From: Erythrobacter litoralis
GTDB lineage: Bacteria; Pseudomonadota; Alphaproteobacteria; Sphingomonadales; Sphingomonadaceae
Direction: 5' to 3'
Length of the DNA stretch: 64,000 bases
NCBI RefSeq assembly: GCF_029760855.1
Contig: NZ_SOSI01000001.1
Coordinates: 434,001-498,000, forward strand
This document shows, in pieces, positions 7,530-17,495 of this stretch. Each line of letters begins with the position of its first letter. Position 1 is the first letter of the stretch. The position numbers were made by a program, and so were the translations under genes. Below the pieces are notes generated by a model that made no database searches, was not told the origin of the DNA, and saw nothing but the letters and a program-made list of their open reading frames with translations.

Positions 7530-9217
7530 GTTCAGCCACGCCGTTTGAATGGGCCAGCCGCATCACGAATGCAGAGCGCGCTGGTGACACCGACGAAGCA
7601 AACGCTCTATCCATCCAAGCGGTAGATGCTCATCCGAAGTCCGCCGATCTGCATAATCTGGGCGGCAATCTTCGTATGAGGCAAGGCCAGGCAATCGAAG
7701 CTGCGAAGTGGTTTTCGAAGGCAGCCGCCCTCGACCCATCACGAATTGATCTGGTCGTCAACGCAGCCATCGCATTGTCGCGAGCAGGCGAGCACGAAAC
7801 TGCCTGCGAAAAGTTGCGGCAATGCGAACAGATGGGAAGAGAGTCCGCCTCCTATTGCTCAACGCGCGGAACGGCGGAGCGCGGTGCCGGGCGACCAGGC
7901 AATGGGGCGGTTTGGTACGATCGGGCACTTGCCCTTGAACCGCACAGAACCAAAGCGTTGCACGGGCGAGCACGGGTTGCACTGGAACGCGGCGAACCGA
8001 TGGCCACCCATCTTTACGACCAATTGCTTGCGCAAACACCGCAAGATCCAAATTTATGGCTCGGCAAAGCCCAAGCGCTCGACATGATAGGTGATAAAGA
8101 CGGCGCCTTTGCCATTGCGGAACAACTCGCGCAGAAAGCACCGCGATTTGTCGATGGCCTACGCTTCAATGCGCAGCTTCGCTCGGATCGTGGCGAGCAC
8201 GGTTACGACGAAATCTTTGCGCGTGCGGCCAAGTCGGCGCCTGATGATCCGCGGATTGCCTTGGGTCATATCTCGTTGCTTATATCGGTCGAACGATACG
8301 ACGATGCAGCGAATATCGCTTCTGAAAATTGGTCGCATCATGGCGACGTGCAGTTCGCACTGCTAGAGGCGACGGCGCGAGATGCTGCCGGAGATCATCA
8401 AACCGCCGCGGCTATTTTCGAACGTCTAGAAATGCCCGAACGAGATATTGCCGTGGAATTGGCACGGCACGCCATAAGGACGGGCCGACTTTACCTCGCT
8501 TGCCGACGACTGGATACAGCGCTCCAGCGCAAGCCATGGGATCAGCAGGCGTGGGCACTCCGCCTCGTTTGCTGGCGATTGAAGGATGATCCACGGGCAG
8601 ATTGGCTTGCGGGGGGCGGCAAATTAGCGCGGCCTGTTCGCCTCGCGGACGCGGATCAGTTGCTTGCGGCGACAATTCCGGTTCTGGATGAGCTACACGA
8701 CAGGTCGCCATTCCCGTTGGGTCAGTCGCTGCGGGGTGGCACGCAGACGCGTGGTATACTTTTCGATCGAACCGAAGCGGAATTAGGGAATCTGCGAGAG
8801 GCGGTTCAAAACGCCCTCGAAGAGTATCGTGATATGCTTCCCCCCGCGGACCCAAGCCATCCATTTCTACGATACCGGGATGCCCCGTGGGAATTGCGCG
8901 GTTCCTGGTCGGTCCGGTTGCAGGGAGGCGGAACTTATCATGCTGCCCACATCCATCCAGGAGGAGTCCTATCGAGCGCCTTGTACGTCCGCGTTCCCGA
9001 CGACACCGCACTAGCTGACGAAAAGGCGGGATGGCTGGAGCTTGGCCGCCCGCCTCCCAACCTGAATGTCGACTTGGAGCCCTTGACCATGATCAAACCG
9101 GAACCGGGATTGCTTGCCTTGTTTCCAAGCTTTTTCTTCCATGGAACGAGACCATTCCAGTCCGGAAGCCGTATGAGTGTCGCCTTCGACGTGTCGATCT
9201 CAAGGGAATTTGCGTGA
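7526..9217 (+). CDS. TPR-repeat protein with C-terminal putative 2OG-Fe(II) oxygenase domain
   Basis: 563 aa with two parts. Residues about 15-340 form a TPR-like solenoid: repeated helical pairs such as DLHNLGGNLRMRQGQ and PNLWLGKAQALDMIG. From about 440 onward it matches the 2OG-FeII_Oxy_5 type (PF13759): histidines at 472-477 (YHAAHIHP), H539 in FFFHGTRPF and R549. No signal peptide or membrane segment is seen, so it should act in the cytoplasm; the TPR part probably binds a peptide or protein substrate. Base composition dips here (27 of 60 G+C at 8281-8340), unlike its neighbours. Overlaps both flanking genes, so tightly co-translated. Confidence 0.83.
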   Translation: MSSATPFEWASRITNAERAGDTDEANALSIQAVDAHPKSADLHNLGGNLRMRQGQAIEAAKWFSKAAALDPSRIDLVVNAAIALSRAGEHETACEKLRQCEQMGRESASYCSTRGTAERGAGRPGNGAVWYDRALALEPHRTKALHGRARVALERGEPMATHLYDQLLAQTPQDPNLWLGKAQALDMIGDKDGAFAIAEQLAQKAPRFVDGLRFNAQLRSDRGEHGYDEIFARAAKSAPDDPRIALGHISLLISVERYDDAANIASENWSHHGDVQFALLEATARDAAGDHQTAAAIFERLEMPERDIAVELARHAIRTGRLYLACRRLDTALQRKPWDQQAWALRLVCWRLKDDPRADWLAGGGKLARPVRLADADQLLAATIPVLDELHDRSPFPLGQSLRGGTQTRGILFDRTEAELGNLREAVQNALEEYRDMLPPADPSHPFLRYRDAPWELRGSWSVRLQGGGTYHAAHIHPGGVLSSALYVRVPDDTALADEKAGWLELGRPPPNLNVDLEPLTMIKPEPGLLALFPSFFFHGTRPFQSGSRMSVAFDVSISREFA

Positions 9218-10140
9218 TGGACCAGAAGCGTGCCTGGGGCGATTTCTGGACTCGTGAGGCGGCAAACAAGACGAAAGGCGGAAAAAGCGGCGGGTGCCTT
9301 CCCGATGCCTACGCTGCGATAGATGCGGCTCAAAGGCAGGTCTGGGGGGCGTTTGCGGAAAATCTGTCGCGAAACGCGCGCGTACTGGATGTGGCAACCG
9401 GCGATGGCAGGGTGATGGCCCATCTGCTGGCCAAGCGCCGAGACCTAAAGCTTATCGGAACCGATCTCGCCCCCCGGCTCCCAGAGCCGCCACGCGGGAC
9501 GCGCCTAAAAGCCGGTGTTTCGATGGAGGAGTTGCCATTCCCCGACAACCGGTTCGCTGCAGTGACCAGTCAATTCGGCTTCGAATATGCCGATATGTCT
9601 ATCGCGGCTCGTGAACTGGCTCGCGTGCTGGTCCAAGGCGGATTGATCGGTCTTCTGATGCATCGGCCCGACAGCCCGATCTTGGAACACAACCTTCGAC
9701 GACGGAGGCAGATCGAATGGGCTTTGAAAGAGAAGAATGTTCTCGCAATGGCCCAGCGGCATTTGCAAATACGTGCGACCGGACTGTCAGCAATCCCGGA
9801 GCAGATTCGTGCGATCGCGCAAGAAGGACATCGCCGATTTGGCGCAGGAAGCGCCGCATGGGAAATTCCCGAAGCGGTGGCTCAGACCCTTGAACTGGGT
9901 GCTACCGATCATGCGGCAAATGTCGCCGCTATATTGCGCCGGATAACAGAACAGGCCGAAAACGAAATGGGTCGCATCGCGTCACTGGAAAAGGCCTGCC
10001 ACAAAGCGGGGGATGCAGGTGCTTTAAATTCTGCTTTCGAAAACGCTGGACTCGTTATTCAACAAGAAAACGAAGTTTGCGCCCCAGGCGAAAGTCGTGC
10101 CTTTGCCACCTTCCGCGTTTTGAAGGCTCGATGCGAGTGA
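9217..10140 (+). CDS. Class I SAM-dependent methyltransferase
   Basis: A 307-residue protein with the SAM motif VLDVATGDGRV around residue 60 and the acidic motif GTDLAP. The later motif ELPFPDNRFAAVTSQFGFEY is typical of class I enzymes. The N-terminus (WGDFWTREAAN) and the long helical C-terminal half are not from a named family I recognise. The start ATG overlaps the preceding stop (TGATG); a GTG three bases earlier is possible. Third gene of the oxygenase operon; a strong hairpin terminator follows. It may methylate the same substrate that the oxygenases hydroxylate (inference). Confidence 0.82.
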   Translation: MDQKRAWGDFWTREAANKTKGGKSGGCLPDAYAAIDAAQRQVWGAFAENLSRNARVLDVATGDGRVMAHLLAKRRDLKLIGTDLAPRLPEPPRGTRLKAGVSMEELPFPDNRFAAVTSQFGFEYADMSIAARELARVLVQGGLIGLLMHRPDSPILEHNLRRRRQIEWALKEKNVLAMAQRHLQIRATGLSAIPEQIRAIAQEGHRRFGAGSAAWEIPEAVAQTLELGATDHAANVAAILRRITEQAENEMGRIASLEKACHKAGDAGALNSAFENAGLVIQQENEVCAPGESRAFATFRVLKARCE

Positions 10141-10186
10141 ACTCTCACTTATCTTAGCGACACCCTTGTTGAAAGATAACGAAAAA

Positions 10187-10212
10187 GGGCGGCGGACCGA
10201 AGTCCGCCGCCC
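10187..10212. terminator. Bidirectional terminator between the methyltransferase and TonB receptor
   Basis: Perfect 11-bp stem (10187-10197 with 10202-10212) and a CGAA tetraloop, flanked by five A on the left and a TTCTTTT run on the right. It can serve both convergent genes. Confidence 0.85.
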
Positions 10213-10235
10213 TTCTTTTCATTCGCCTTGATCGA

Positions 10236-12815
10236 TCAGAAGCGGAAGGCTGCCGATACGAAGAAGTCACGACCCAGCACGTCGTATGTGCTCGGGTAAG
10301 TGTTGGCCTGTTCCTGAGCATCACCCTGGAGCAGGTTGTTCACATTGTTGATCACGTTGCCGGCAGCGTCGAAACGCGGCGTATCGGGGAGCGTGTCGAA
10401 CACGTTGTTCACACCAACCGTCAGGGTAAGCGCATCGGCAGCCCGGAACGAGAACGTCACGTCAAGCAGGTCGTAGCTCGAAATACGCTCGGCCGCGCGG
10501 ATACCCTCACCATCGACGCCGTCGAGGTGCCGCCAGCGAAGCGAGCTCGTGACCGGACCGTCGATGAACGACGCACGGCTGACCCACTTGAATTCCGGCG
10601 TAGGCTGACCACAGTTACCTGCAAAGAAGCCCGAGCATTCGAAGGTCTGATCACCACCCTGAACTGGGCTGAACGTCGAACTTTCGGTCCATGTTCCCAG
10701 GAACGAGAGATTCACACGCTGCTCGCCCGTATCGGTGAAGAATGAGAAGGGTAGCGAAGAGTCGTAGCTGACCTCAAGGTCGATACCCGACACCCCGATC
10801 TCCGCAATGTTAGCACCGATCTGCTGCGGCGGATTGATACGGTTAAACGCGCCGGTCGTCTCATCACGGATACCGATAAAGTTCGCACAGAGAGGGCTAT
10901 TCAGATCCTGTGCCTGAATGAAGCAGAGATCCAAAGCCGTCTGCAATGCCAGTGTACTGATCGCATCTTCGATTTTGACGTCGAAATAGTCGGCGGTGAT
11001 CGTCAATCCACGTACGAAACTCGGCTGTAAAACAACACCAAAGGTGAAGCTTTCCGAAGTCTCTTCCTGCAGGGCAGGGTTACCGCCAAGCTGCGACTGA
11101 ATCTGCGTATCGGGTTGTAGGTCGCCAGGGCCCTGCGCGCCCTCCCCGATATTCGCCTCGGGCACACCCGCAAGGATACAGAACGCAGCCGTGGAGGCGT
11201 TGATGTCTTCATCCGCGCAGGGATCGAGTGCACTCGGGAAGTTGACCGCGAGGCCCTGGTAGAGCTCTGCGATGTTAGGCGCACGGATGGCACGCTGGTA
11301 CTGGCCACGGAAGACGACATCAGGGATCGGGGCGAACTGAACGCCGCCTGCATAGGTGAAGACACCTCCGACCGCATCCAGCGAATAATCGGAATAGCGG
11401 GCAGCGCCGTTCAGTTCCAAACGAGCCGAACCGAACTCGATCGGTACATTGAGCTCGCCGAACAATTCTTTCACGTCGTAGGATCCACCAGTCGGCTGAC
11501 CAGCGTTGAAGCCCTGCACGTCACCGGAAGACAAGAACTCATCCGGCGTATAGTTCGCCGAAACTTTCCGGTATTCGCCACCAAGAGCAAAACCAACGGG
11601 CGTGCTGTCGCCAATCGCGAAATCGCCGAACGTACCGCTGACTGCTGCAGTTGCGACTTGAAGCGTCGACTCTTCGCTCGCATCGAGAGCGCGGAGATCC
11701 GCGATGGTCTCGTCGCTAAGGAAAGGAGCAGCGCGATCAATTGGAAGCCCAATGTTCACGAGGATCGGAGTCGGCGCGAGTTCGGCCGCGACCCGGTTGT
11801 TCACATATGTAACTTCGCCGAAGACGGAATGCCCGTCGGAAATCTCATAATCCGCATAGCCGCCGAACAGGTAACGTTCCTGCGGCAACTGCAAATAGTT
11901 TGCAGGAGCATAGTTATAAAGATCGCCCGGGCTCTGGAAAGGACGAAGGGTGCCCGGCGTTCCAAAGATTGCAAGGCCGTTGGTATCGAAAGCCGTTCCA
12001 GTCGTGTCGCCATCACCCAGGTAGGTTAAGCGTGTTTCGGGGGGCAGTGAAGAACCACCTTGAGATAGAGTGCCATTGGCCTGACTTCCACCAAGAGCGA
12101 AGTTCGAGAAACCGCGGTCACCCTGAAATATCGCTTCGCGATTGAAGTACTCGGCATAGACCGTCGCATTGCCGCGACCGTCGTCGAAGCTGGAGCCGAT
12201 CGCTCCATTGATGTTATAGCGCGCACCGTCGCCACGTTCGGTAATGTTGTACTGACCACCGATCTCGAGGCCTTCGAGACGCTTCAAACGGAAGTTCACG
12301 ACGCCGGCGAGTGCATCCGAACCATAGACGGCGGAAGCACCGCCGGTCACAACATCAACCGACTCAACCAAGAAAGACGGGATCGTGTTAAGGTCGACGA
12401 TCTGGTTCGTGTCGTACGAAAGGTAACGTCGACCGTTTACGAGGACGAGCGTACGCGCCGCGCCCAGACCACGAAGGTTAAGGGTCGCCGCGCCGTTACC
12501 GGGGTTGTTCGAGAAAGACGTCGTACCCGGAATGACCTGCGGAAGGGTGTTGATTACGTTTTCGACGTTGACCGTCCCGGACAGCTCGAACTCTTCGGCA
12601 TTCACGACCGCGATCGGCGCAGCCGTTTCGACGTTGCGGCGCTGAATACGCGATCCGGTGACGACAATGGGGGCGCCAATGCTGTCATCCGGCGCAGCTT
12701 CGAAGCCAGGCTCGGTCGTGCTGTCGTCGGTCGTCTGCGCGAAGGCAGGCGAGGCGATCATGGCGCCGGCGATAAACGTACCCGCGAGCAGCGAGGATTT
12801 TTTGAAAGTAGACAT
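10236..12815 (-). CDS. TonB-dependent outer membrane receptor
   Basis: An 859-residue TonB receptor. A signal peptide ends near residue 27 (ASPAFAQ), then the TonB box/plug region APIVVTGSRIQRRN, the LRGLGAARTLVLVNGRR plug motif, and a barrel ending in the aromatic FFVSAAFRF. The chosen ATG is preceded by GGGGGA; the longer frame adds non-signal sequence. This receptor type is abundant in sphingomonads and many members take up peptides, sugars or siderophores; the ligand cannot be read. It converges on the oxygenase/methyltransferase operon, sharing its terminator, and is followed (upstream) by a small exported protein. Confidence 0.92.
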   Translation of the reverse strand: MSTFKKSSLLAGTFIAGAMIASPAFAQTTDDSTTEPGFEAAPDDSIGAPIVVTGSRIQRRNVETAAPIAVVNAEEFELSGTVNVENVINTLPQVIPGTTSFSNNPGNGAATLNLRGLGAARTLVLVNGRRYLSYDTNQIVDLNTIPSFLVESVDVVTGGASAVYGSDALAGVVNFRLKRLEGLEIGGQYNITERGDGARYNINGAIGSSFDDGRGNATVYAEYFNREAIFQGDRGFSNFALGGSQANGTLSQGGSSLPPETRLTYLGDGDTTGTAFDTNGLAIFGTPGTLRPFQSPGDLYNYAPANYLQLPQERYLFGGYADYEISDGHSVFGEVTYVNNRVAAELAPTPILVNIGLPIDRAAPFLSDETIADLRALDASEESTLQVATAAVSGTFGDFAIGDSTPVGFALGGEYRKVSANYTPDEFLSSGDVQGFNAGQPTGGSYDVKELFGELNVPIEFGSARLELNGAARYSDYSLDAVGGVFTYAGGVQFAPIPDVVFRGQYQRAIRAPNIAELYQGLAVNFPSALDPCADEDINASTAAFCILAGVPEANIGEGAQGPGDLQPDTQIQSQLGGNPALQEETSESFTFGVVLQPSFVRGLTITADYFDVKIEDAISTLALQTALDLCFIQAQDLNSPLCANFIGIRDETTGAFNRINPPQQIGANIAEIGVSGIDLEVSYDSSLPFSFFTDTGEQRVNLSFLGTWTESSTFSPVQGGDQTFECSGFFAGNCGQPTPEFKWVSRASFIDGPVTSSLRWRHLDGVDGEGIRAAERISSYDLLDVTFSFRAADALTLTVGVNNVFDTLPDTPRFDAAGNVINNVNNLLQGDAQEQANTYPSTYDVLGRDFFVSAAFRF

Positions 12816-13053
12816 TAAAGTCCCCCGGATTGTTTCACCCGCAGGCGAAAACCGTTGCAAACCAATTCGGAAATAGGCTGAATTTCGCCGCCTTACGGGA
12901 TGTTCCTCAGATGCCGCAACTGCACAAACTGTTTGGCCGAGCGTTCCTTGGGTCATGTTGCATCGAAGTTACACCCCTTGTCCGTGCGGCTTTGCGCACG
13001 CAGGGATGTCGACTACCGATTAGCTTTCTCGCCATTCAAGGAAGGATTTAAGG

Positions 13054-13629
13054 ATGAGACTGTGCCGACTGTCTTTGCCCCGAAGGGGCGGAAGCCTCGC
13101 CCTTTTGACGGCCGCGGCGTTAACCGTAACCGTCCTGGTAGCAGCCCCGGTTGAAGCGCAATCTTCGGGTGATGGCTCCGAAACGAAAATGCCCGAAACT
13201 CTCCTGAGTGCTCTCGAAAGTTGCCGAAGGCTGGACGACGATCGCGCCAGATTGGCCTGCTACGATCAAGGGGTGTCCGCACTCGTCGACGCGAGTGAGG
13301 AAGGGTCGGTTAGCTTGGTCTCAAAAGAGGGTGTTGAGGAAACCCGGCGGGGTTTGTTCGGCTTCTCGTTGCCAAAGCTAGGCCTTTTCGGTGGCGGAGA
13401 CGACGAGCTGACCGAACTGGAATCGACGATAACCGGTGTTCGCCGATACGGTCGCAATGGTTATGTGCTGACAATTGCCGAAGGTAGCGAATGGCAGATC
13501 AACAGCGCCCCCATGCGCCTCAAGCCTCCCGAAGTCGGCGATCCCGTGATCTTCCGGAAAGCATCTCTAGGTTCGTATTTCATCCGAATTGACGGGCAGA
13601 CCGGTGTCAAGGGACGGAGAGTTAATTAA
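13054..13629 (+). CDS. Small exported protein with a Cys-containing N-terminal motif
   Basis: 191 residues with a signal peptide (basic start, hydrophobic ALLTAAALTVTVLVAA, cleavage near VEAQ). The mature part begins with LESCRRLDDDRARLACYDQ, a two-cysteine motif also found in T6SS VasI-like and other small periplasmic proteins. The rest is acidic and ends in a beta-rich domain (EWQINSAPMRLKPPEVGDPVIF). RBS AAGGA precedes the ATG. It lies between two TonB receptors that point away from or toward it, and is followed by a strong terminator. Function unknown. Confidence 0.75.
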   Translation: MRLCRLSLPRRGGSLALLTAAALTVTVLVAAPVEAQSSGDGSETKMPETLLSALESCRRLDDDRARLACYDQGVSALVDASEEGSVSLVSKEGVEETRRGLFGFSLPKLGLFGGGDDELTELESTITGVRRYGRNGYVLTIAEGSEWQINSAPMRLKPPEVGDPVIFRKASLGSYFIRIDGQTGVKGRRVN

Positions 13630-13634
13630 AGAAA

Positions 13635-13664
13635 AGAAACCCGGCGGTCGCCCGCCGGGTTTCT
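13635..13664. terminator. Rho-independent terminator after the small exported protein
   Basis: A perfect 13-bp stem (13635-13647 with 13652-13664) and TCGC loop; the stem carries AGAAA/TTTCT ends, so it can work in both directions. Confidence 0.85.
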
Positions 13665-13743
13665 ATTGATCGCTACTGTTAGCTCGTAGCGTGCTCGAAA
13701 ATACTTCTAACCTAATCCGAAATCAGTCCTGTTCTGACATCTA

Positions 13744-16700
13744 TCAGAACTTGAAACCAACCGACGCGAAGTATTCGCGACCATCATAATCATAGCCGTT
13801 GCCAATCGGGAAGTTCGAGATTCCGAGCACCTCGTTCGTGTCGACGAGCGGAGGACTTTCGTTGAAAATGTTCGAGACACCGACCCGAACGTCGAACTGG
13901 TCGAAGTCGAAACGAAGCGAGGCCGTGCTGACGAAATAATCATCGGCAAACCCGACATCCCGGCAGAATACGCCATCACCTTGCACCACGCCATCAGGAA
14001 TGAATTCACCGGTTACCGGATCATTGATGCCCGAACCATTACCGAGGCAGGTATCGCCGATGAATCCGGTCGGCTGACCGTCCGGACCACGACCGAACGC
14101 ATCCGAAAAATCGTCGATCCCGTCGGCCTGCTGTTCGGTTTTGCCTATGTAACGGGTCGACCAGGTGAAAGTCACGAAGTCGACGTTCGCCGAGAAGGTA
14201 GCCCGACCTGTCCAATCCGGAAAACCGAATGTTCCAGTTTCGTCTTCAATATCCGGAACGCCGAAATCATCGAGGAATACCGAAGTACGTTCGATCAGAT
14301 GGTTGGCCTGCACGTTAAGCCCAAGCCTGATGTCCTTGCCGAACGCGTTCAAATCATATCCGAGGTTGGTATTCAGATCCAGACCACGGACGGACTCGGC
14401 ATTGATATTAACGAACCCTGCGAAAACGTCCGTAATTAGCTGACGCGAAGCAGGATCGTCATCAAACGAGATGTCATCGCAGAATGACGAACGGGATTCC
14501 TGTTCTCTCAGGAAACACTCGTTGACGACGAACTGACCCGTCGGTTCCGCGATCGCACCCCGGACTTGGATGTCGTAGTAGTTGAAGTTGAAGTCGACGT
14601 CGGCTGCGCCAAAGCTCTCACCAAAAGAGAACCCAGTGGTGATAGAGGTCGAGGTTTCGGGATCGAGATCGAAGCTACCGCCCGACGTGATTTCAACGCT
14701 CGGAACCTGAACCGTATTGGCGCCGTCCGTACCCACCCGTGTCGGATCGCGGCCTTCGCGGAGACAGTTACGCAAGACGAAAGGATCACGATCGTCGTTC
14801 GCTTCGATGTAGCCGCCGTTCAAGGGGGCATACGCATCCGTAGGTACGGCACAAGGATCGGTGATACCACCGAAGCCCGATTGCCCGGCCAGGAACAGTT
14901 CGCGCAGGTTCGGCGAGCGGAACGAAGTACCATAGGAGAACTTCAACAGAAGTTGTTCCACCGGACGCCAACCGCCCTTCAACGAGTACGTAAAGTTCGT
15001 ACCGTAGAATTCATCTTCGGTTACACGACCCGAAAGGTTGAGTCGAAGATCGTCGACCAGCGTGCGACCTGCCATCAGGGGAAGGTCGAGTTCGCCGAAC
15101 GCCTCATAGATGTTCTTGCTTCCTTGAGCGCCCTGATCGGCGAAGAAGCCGAAGAACAAACCTTCGGAAGCTACAACGTCAGGCTGCGAATTAAGCGTGT
15201 CGTTGCGATACTCCACCCCGACGAACGCTTTCGCTACGCCTCCGGGAAGATCGAATAGACTGCCCTGCACGGATGCGGACACGATAGTTTGTTCGTAAGT
15301 CGTGTCGAAATCACGCGTATCGAAAAGATAATCGCGCTCCGCCTGTGTGGCGAAGTCACCCACGGCGGTTTGGTAGAGCGACGGCGCAAAAAGGTTCACC
15401 GGCACACAGCCGTCGATTACGTCGGGCTGAAGCGCGTCCGGATCGAAGAAACCGCTCGTTGCGCAAGCGCCGCCCGCCAAGGTGATCGGAGTTGCCCGCC
15501 CAGTCGGGTTCGAAACGGTCGGATCAATTCCCAAGGCGAGAGCCAGTCGATCATTCCGGATGCCGCTACGCGAGGACGTACCCTCGGAGCGCGAATAGCT
15601 TCCTGAAACGTCAAACGTCCAATCGTTTGCGCGACCGAAGTCGATGAACGGAAGTTCGCCGCGAACGCCGACGACACCGCGATACTGCTCCAACGTTGAT
15701 TCGGTGAAGTTACGGTCACCTTGAACACTTACGACAGGCCGAACTGTGAACGAACGCCCGGTTGGGATCGCGAAAGCACCTCCCTGAAAGTCGTAAAGAC
15801 CGTCGAACTGGTTCTGCAAATCGCCGCAGTCGTTATTTGCGATATTACAAGGATTGAATTGGTTATTCCCGGGAACATAGGGAAAAAGCTGCGGGGCGCT
15901 GCTACGGGCAGCAACCTCGGAACGGCTGTAATTCGCCTCGAAATACGGAGTGATATTCGCCGCACCTGCGAATGTATACTCACCGTATGCGAGAACATTG
16001 TAACGATCTTCTGGCGAAATGAAGGAAGGCGTCAGATCGGTGCCGTTACGCGTAACATTGGCAAAATTCACGTCGAGAAGGCCGTCGCCATCCCGATCGA
16101 CGGGTAGGCCAAACGCATCGAGTGCATCGGTAAAGAACGGAATTCCCGTGTTCCCGGCTATACCCGTGTTCGGATAAACCTGTTCATCGTAATAAATGGA
16201 ACTGAAGAACAACGGGCTACCCGGAATTATCCGGCGCGCGGCCGCGTCGATCGTGCATGACGTGGGAATTTCGCCGATTGCGCCGCCGCTATCCGCACGC
16301 GTGTTTGCATCATCTGCAATTCCGAGCGTACGGATTTCGCCTGATTGGGTAATTTCGTAATTGGTATTACACCCGGCGAGGAAATCGCGGTCGCCAAGCT
16401 GGATCTCGTCGCGCTTTGCGTACTCCGCACCAATACCGAAGTTCCAGTTGGATCCGTAGCGACCGAAGGCGGCACTGATTTGATAATCGTCGCCTCCGCC
16501 CTGCTCATTCAGATTGCCACTGGCGAACAGTTCTACGCCGTCGATATCTTTGCGAAGTACGATATTACCAACACCGGCCACAGCATCCGAGCCGTAGACC
16601 GACGACGCACCATCAAGAAGAAGATCATACCGCTGAACCAGCGTTGACGGGATCAGATTGATAGAGGGGTTGGTCGGCGCACCCTCAACACCTGCTGGCG

Positions 16701-17157
16701 CCAATCGCCGCCCGTTGAGCAGCACCAAGGTACGATCCGCACCAAGGCCGCGAAGGTTCAAAGTCTGCGAACCCGGTCCATTGTTGAGAACGAAGCCTTG
16801 GAACGAGGCATCGATCTGTTGGCCGGCTGCCGCCACACTCTGCTGAAGAATAGCAGTCGTATCGAACTGCCCCGTATCCTGAAGGGTCTGGGTTTCGAGG
16901 ACCTGCAGCGGCGAAATGCTATTATACGTATCGTCGCGCTGAATACGCGAACCGGTAACGACGATTGCACCGGAAGCAGGCTCCCCTGCCGCGTCGGTTT
17001 CGCTTTCGTCGAGAACCTCGTCATCCAGCGGATCGTTGGTGACAACGCCATCCGCCTGATCACTATCCTGAGCCGAAACCTGACCCGCCACAGCGAGAGC
17101 CAGAGCAGAGGCTGTAAAGGCGAGACCTCTAAACGTGTTCGTATGAGTTTTGCGCAT
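13744..17157 (-). CDS. Large TonB-dependent outer membrane receptor
   Basis: 1137 residues, longer than the first receptor because of extended extracellular loops rich in Asp, Gly and Asn. Signal peptide of about 30 residues (LALAVAGQVSAQ), plug start GAIVVTGSRIQRDD, LNLRGLGADRTLVLLNGRR, then a barrel ending REYFASVGFKF. GGAG precedes the ATG at 17157. It differs from the neighbour in length and loops, so the two are paralogues of different ligand range rather than a recent duplication. Ligand unknown. Confidence 0.92.
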   Translation of the reverse strand: MRKTHTNTFRGLAFTASALALAVAGQVSAQDSDQADGVVTNDPLDDEVLDESETDAAGEPASGAIVVTGSRIQRDDTYNSISPLQVLETQTLQDTGQFDTTAILQQSVAAAGQQIDASFQGFVLNNGPGSQTLNLRGLGADRTLVLLNGRRLAPAGVEGAPTNPSINLIPSTLVQRYDLLLDGASSVYGSDAVAGVGNIVLRKDIDGVELFASGNLNEQGGGDDYQISAAFGRYGSNWNFGIGAEYAKRDEIQLGDRDFLAGCNTNYEITQSGEIRTLGIADDANTRADSGGAIGEIPTSCTIDAAARRIIPGSPLFFSSIYYDEQVYPNTGIAGNTGIPFFTDALDAFGLPVDRDGDGLLDVNFANVTRNGTDLTPSFISPEDRYNVLAYGEYTFAGAANITPYFEANYSRSEVAARSSAPQLFPYVPGNNQFNPCNIANNDCGDLQNQFDGLYDFQGGAFAIPTGRSFTVRPVVSVQGDRNFTESTLEQYRGVVGVRGELPFIDFGRANDWTFDVSGSYSRSEGTSSRSGIRNDRLALALGIDPTVSNPTGRATPITLAGGACATSGFFDPDALQPDVIDGCVPVNLFAPSLYQTAVGDFATQAERDYLFDTRDFDTTYEQTIVSASVQGSLFDLPGGVAKAFVGVEYRNDTLNSQPDVVASEGLFFGFFADQGAQGSKNIYEAFGELDLPLMAGRTLVDDLRLNLSGRVTEDEFYGTNFTYSLKGGWRPVEQLLLKFSYGTSFRSPNLRELFLAGQSGFGGITDPCAVPTDAYAPLNGGYIEANDDRDPFVLRNCLREGRDPTRVGTDGANTVQVPSVEITSGGSFDLDPETSTSITTGFSFGESFGAADVDFNFNYYDIQVRGAIAEPTGQFVVNECFLREQESRSSFCDDISFDDDPASRQLITDVFAGFVNINAESVRGLDLNTNLGYDLNAFGKDIRLGLNVQANHLIERTSVFLDDFGVPDIEDETGTFGFPDWTGRATFSANVDFVTFTWSTRYIGKTEQQADGIDDFSDAFGRGPDGQPTGFIGDTCLGNGSGINDPVTGEFIPDGVVQGDGVFCRDVGFADDYFVSTASLRFDFDQFDVRVGVSNIFNESPPLVDTNEVLGISNFPIGNGYDYDGREYFASVGFKF

Positions 17158-17495
17158 TTGATACTCCAGTCGCGACAACTGGACTGTATCTCCCCCCAGC
17201 ATCACGCAACATTCCTATCAATGCTACACGATGCGTGAAATTTCCGGGCAAGAGACCCCCAGTCCCAACACGTTCCTTCTGCGTTAAGCTTTGATGACTG
17301 TCAAAGCGCCAATTCGCTTTTCATCAGGGTGTTGCGTAATTCCCACGCATTGTTGTTGTGTGAAGCAACCGGCCACGACGAAGCCCAAAAATTCGGCACG
17401 TCTGTTTGGTCGAACTTCCCCTTCTCATCGGGGAAATCGCTGACATAAATTTAAGGGTGAGTTCGAGCGACGCCGACACGTTTGCTTAGCGTTTC
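17158..17495. other. Gene-free, AT-richer stretch between the large TonB receptor and clpB
   Basis: No convincing reading frame. It should hold the receptor promoter near its left end and the 3' end of the clpB transcript on its right. A small hairpin TTCCCC...GGGGAA is at 17416-17435 but lacks a T-run, so it is only a weak terminator candidate for clpB. Confidence 0.4.
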
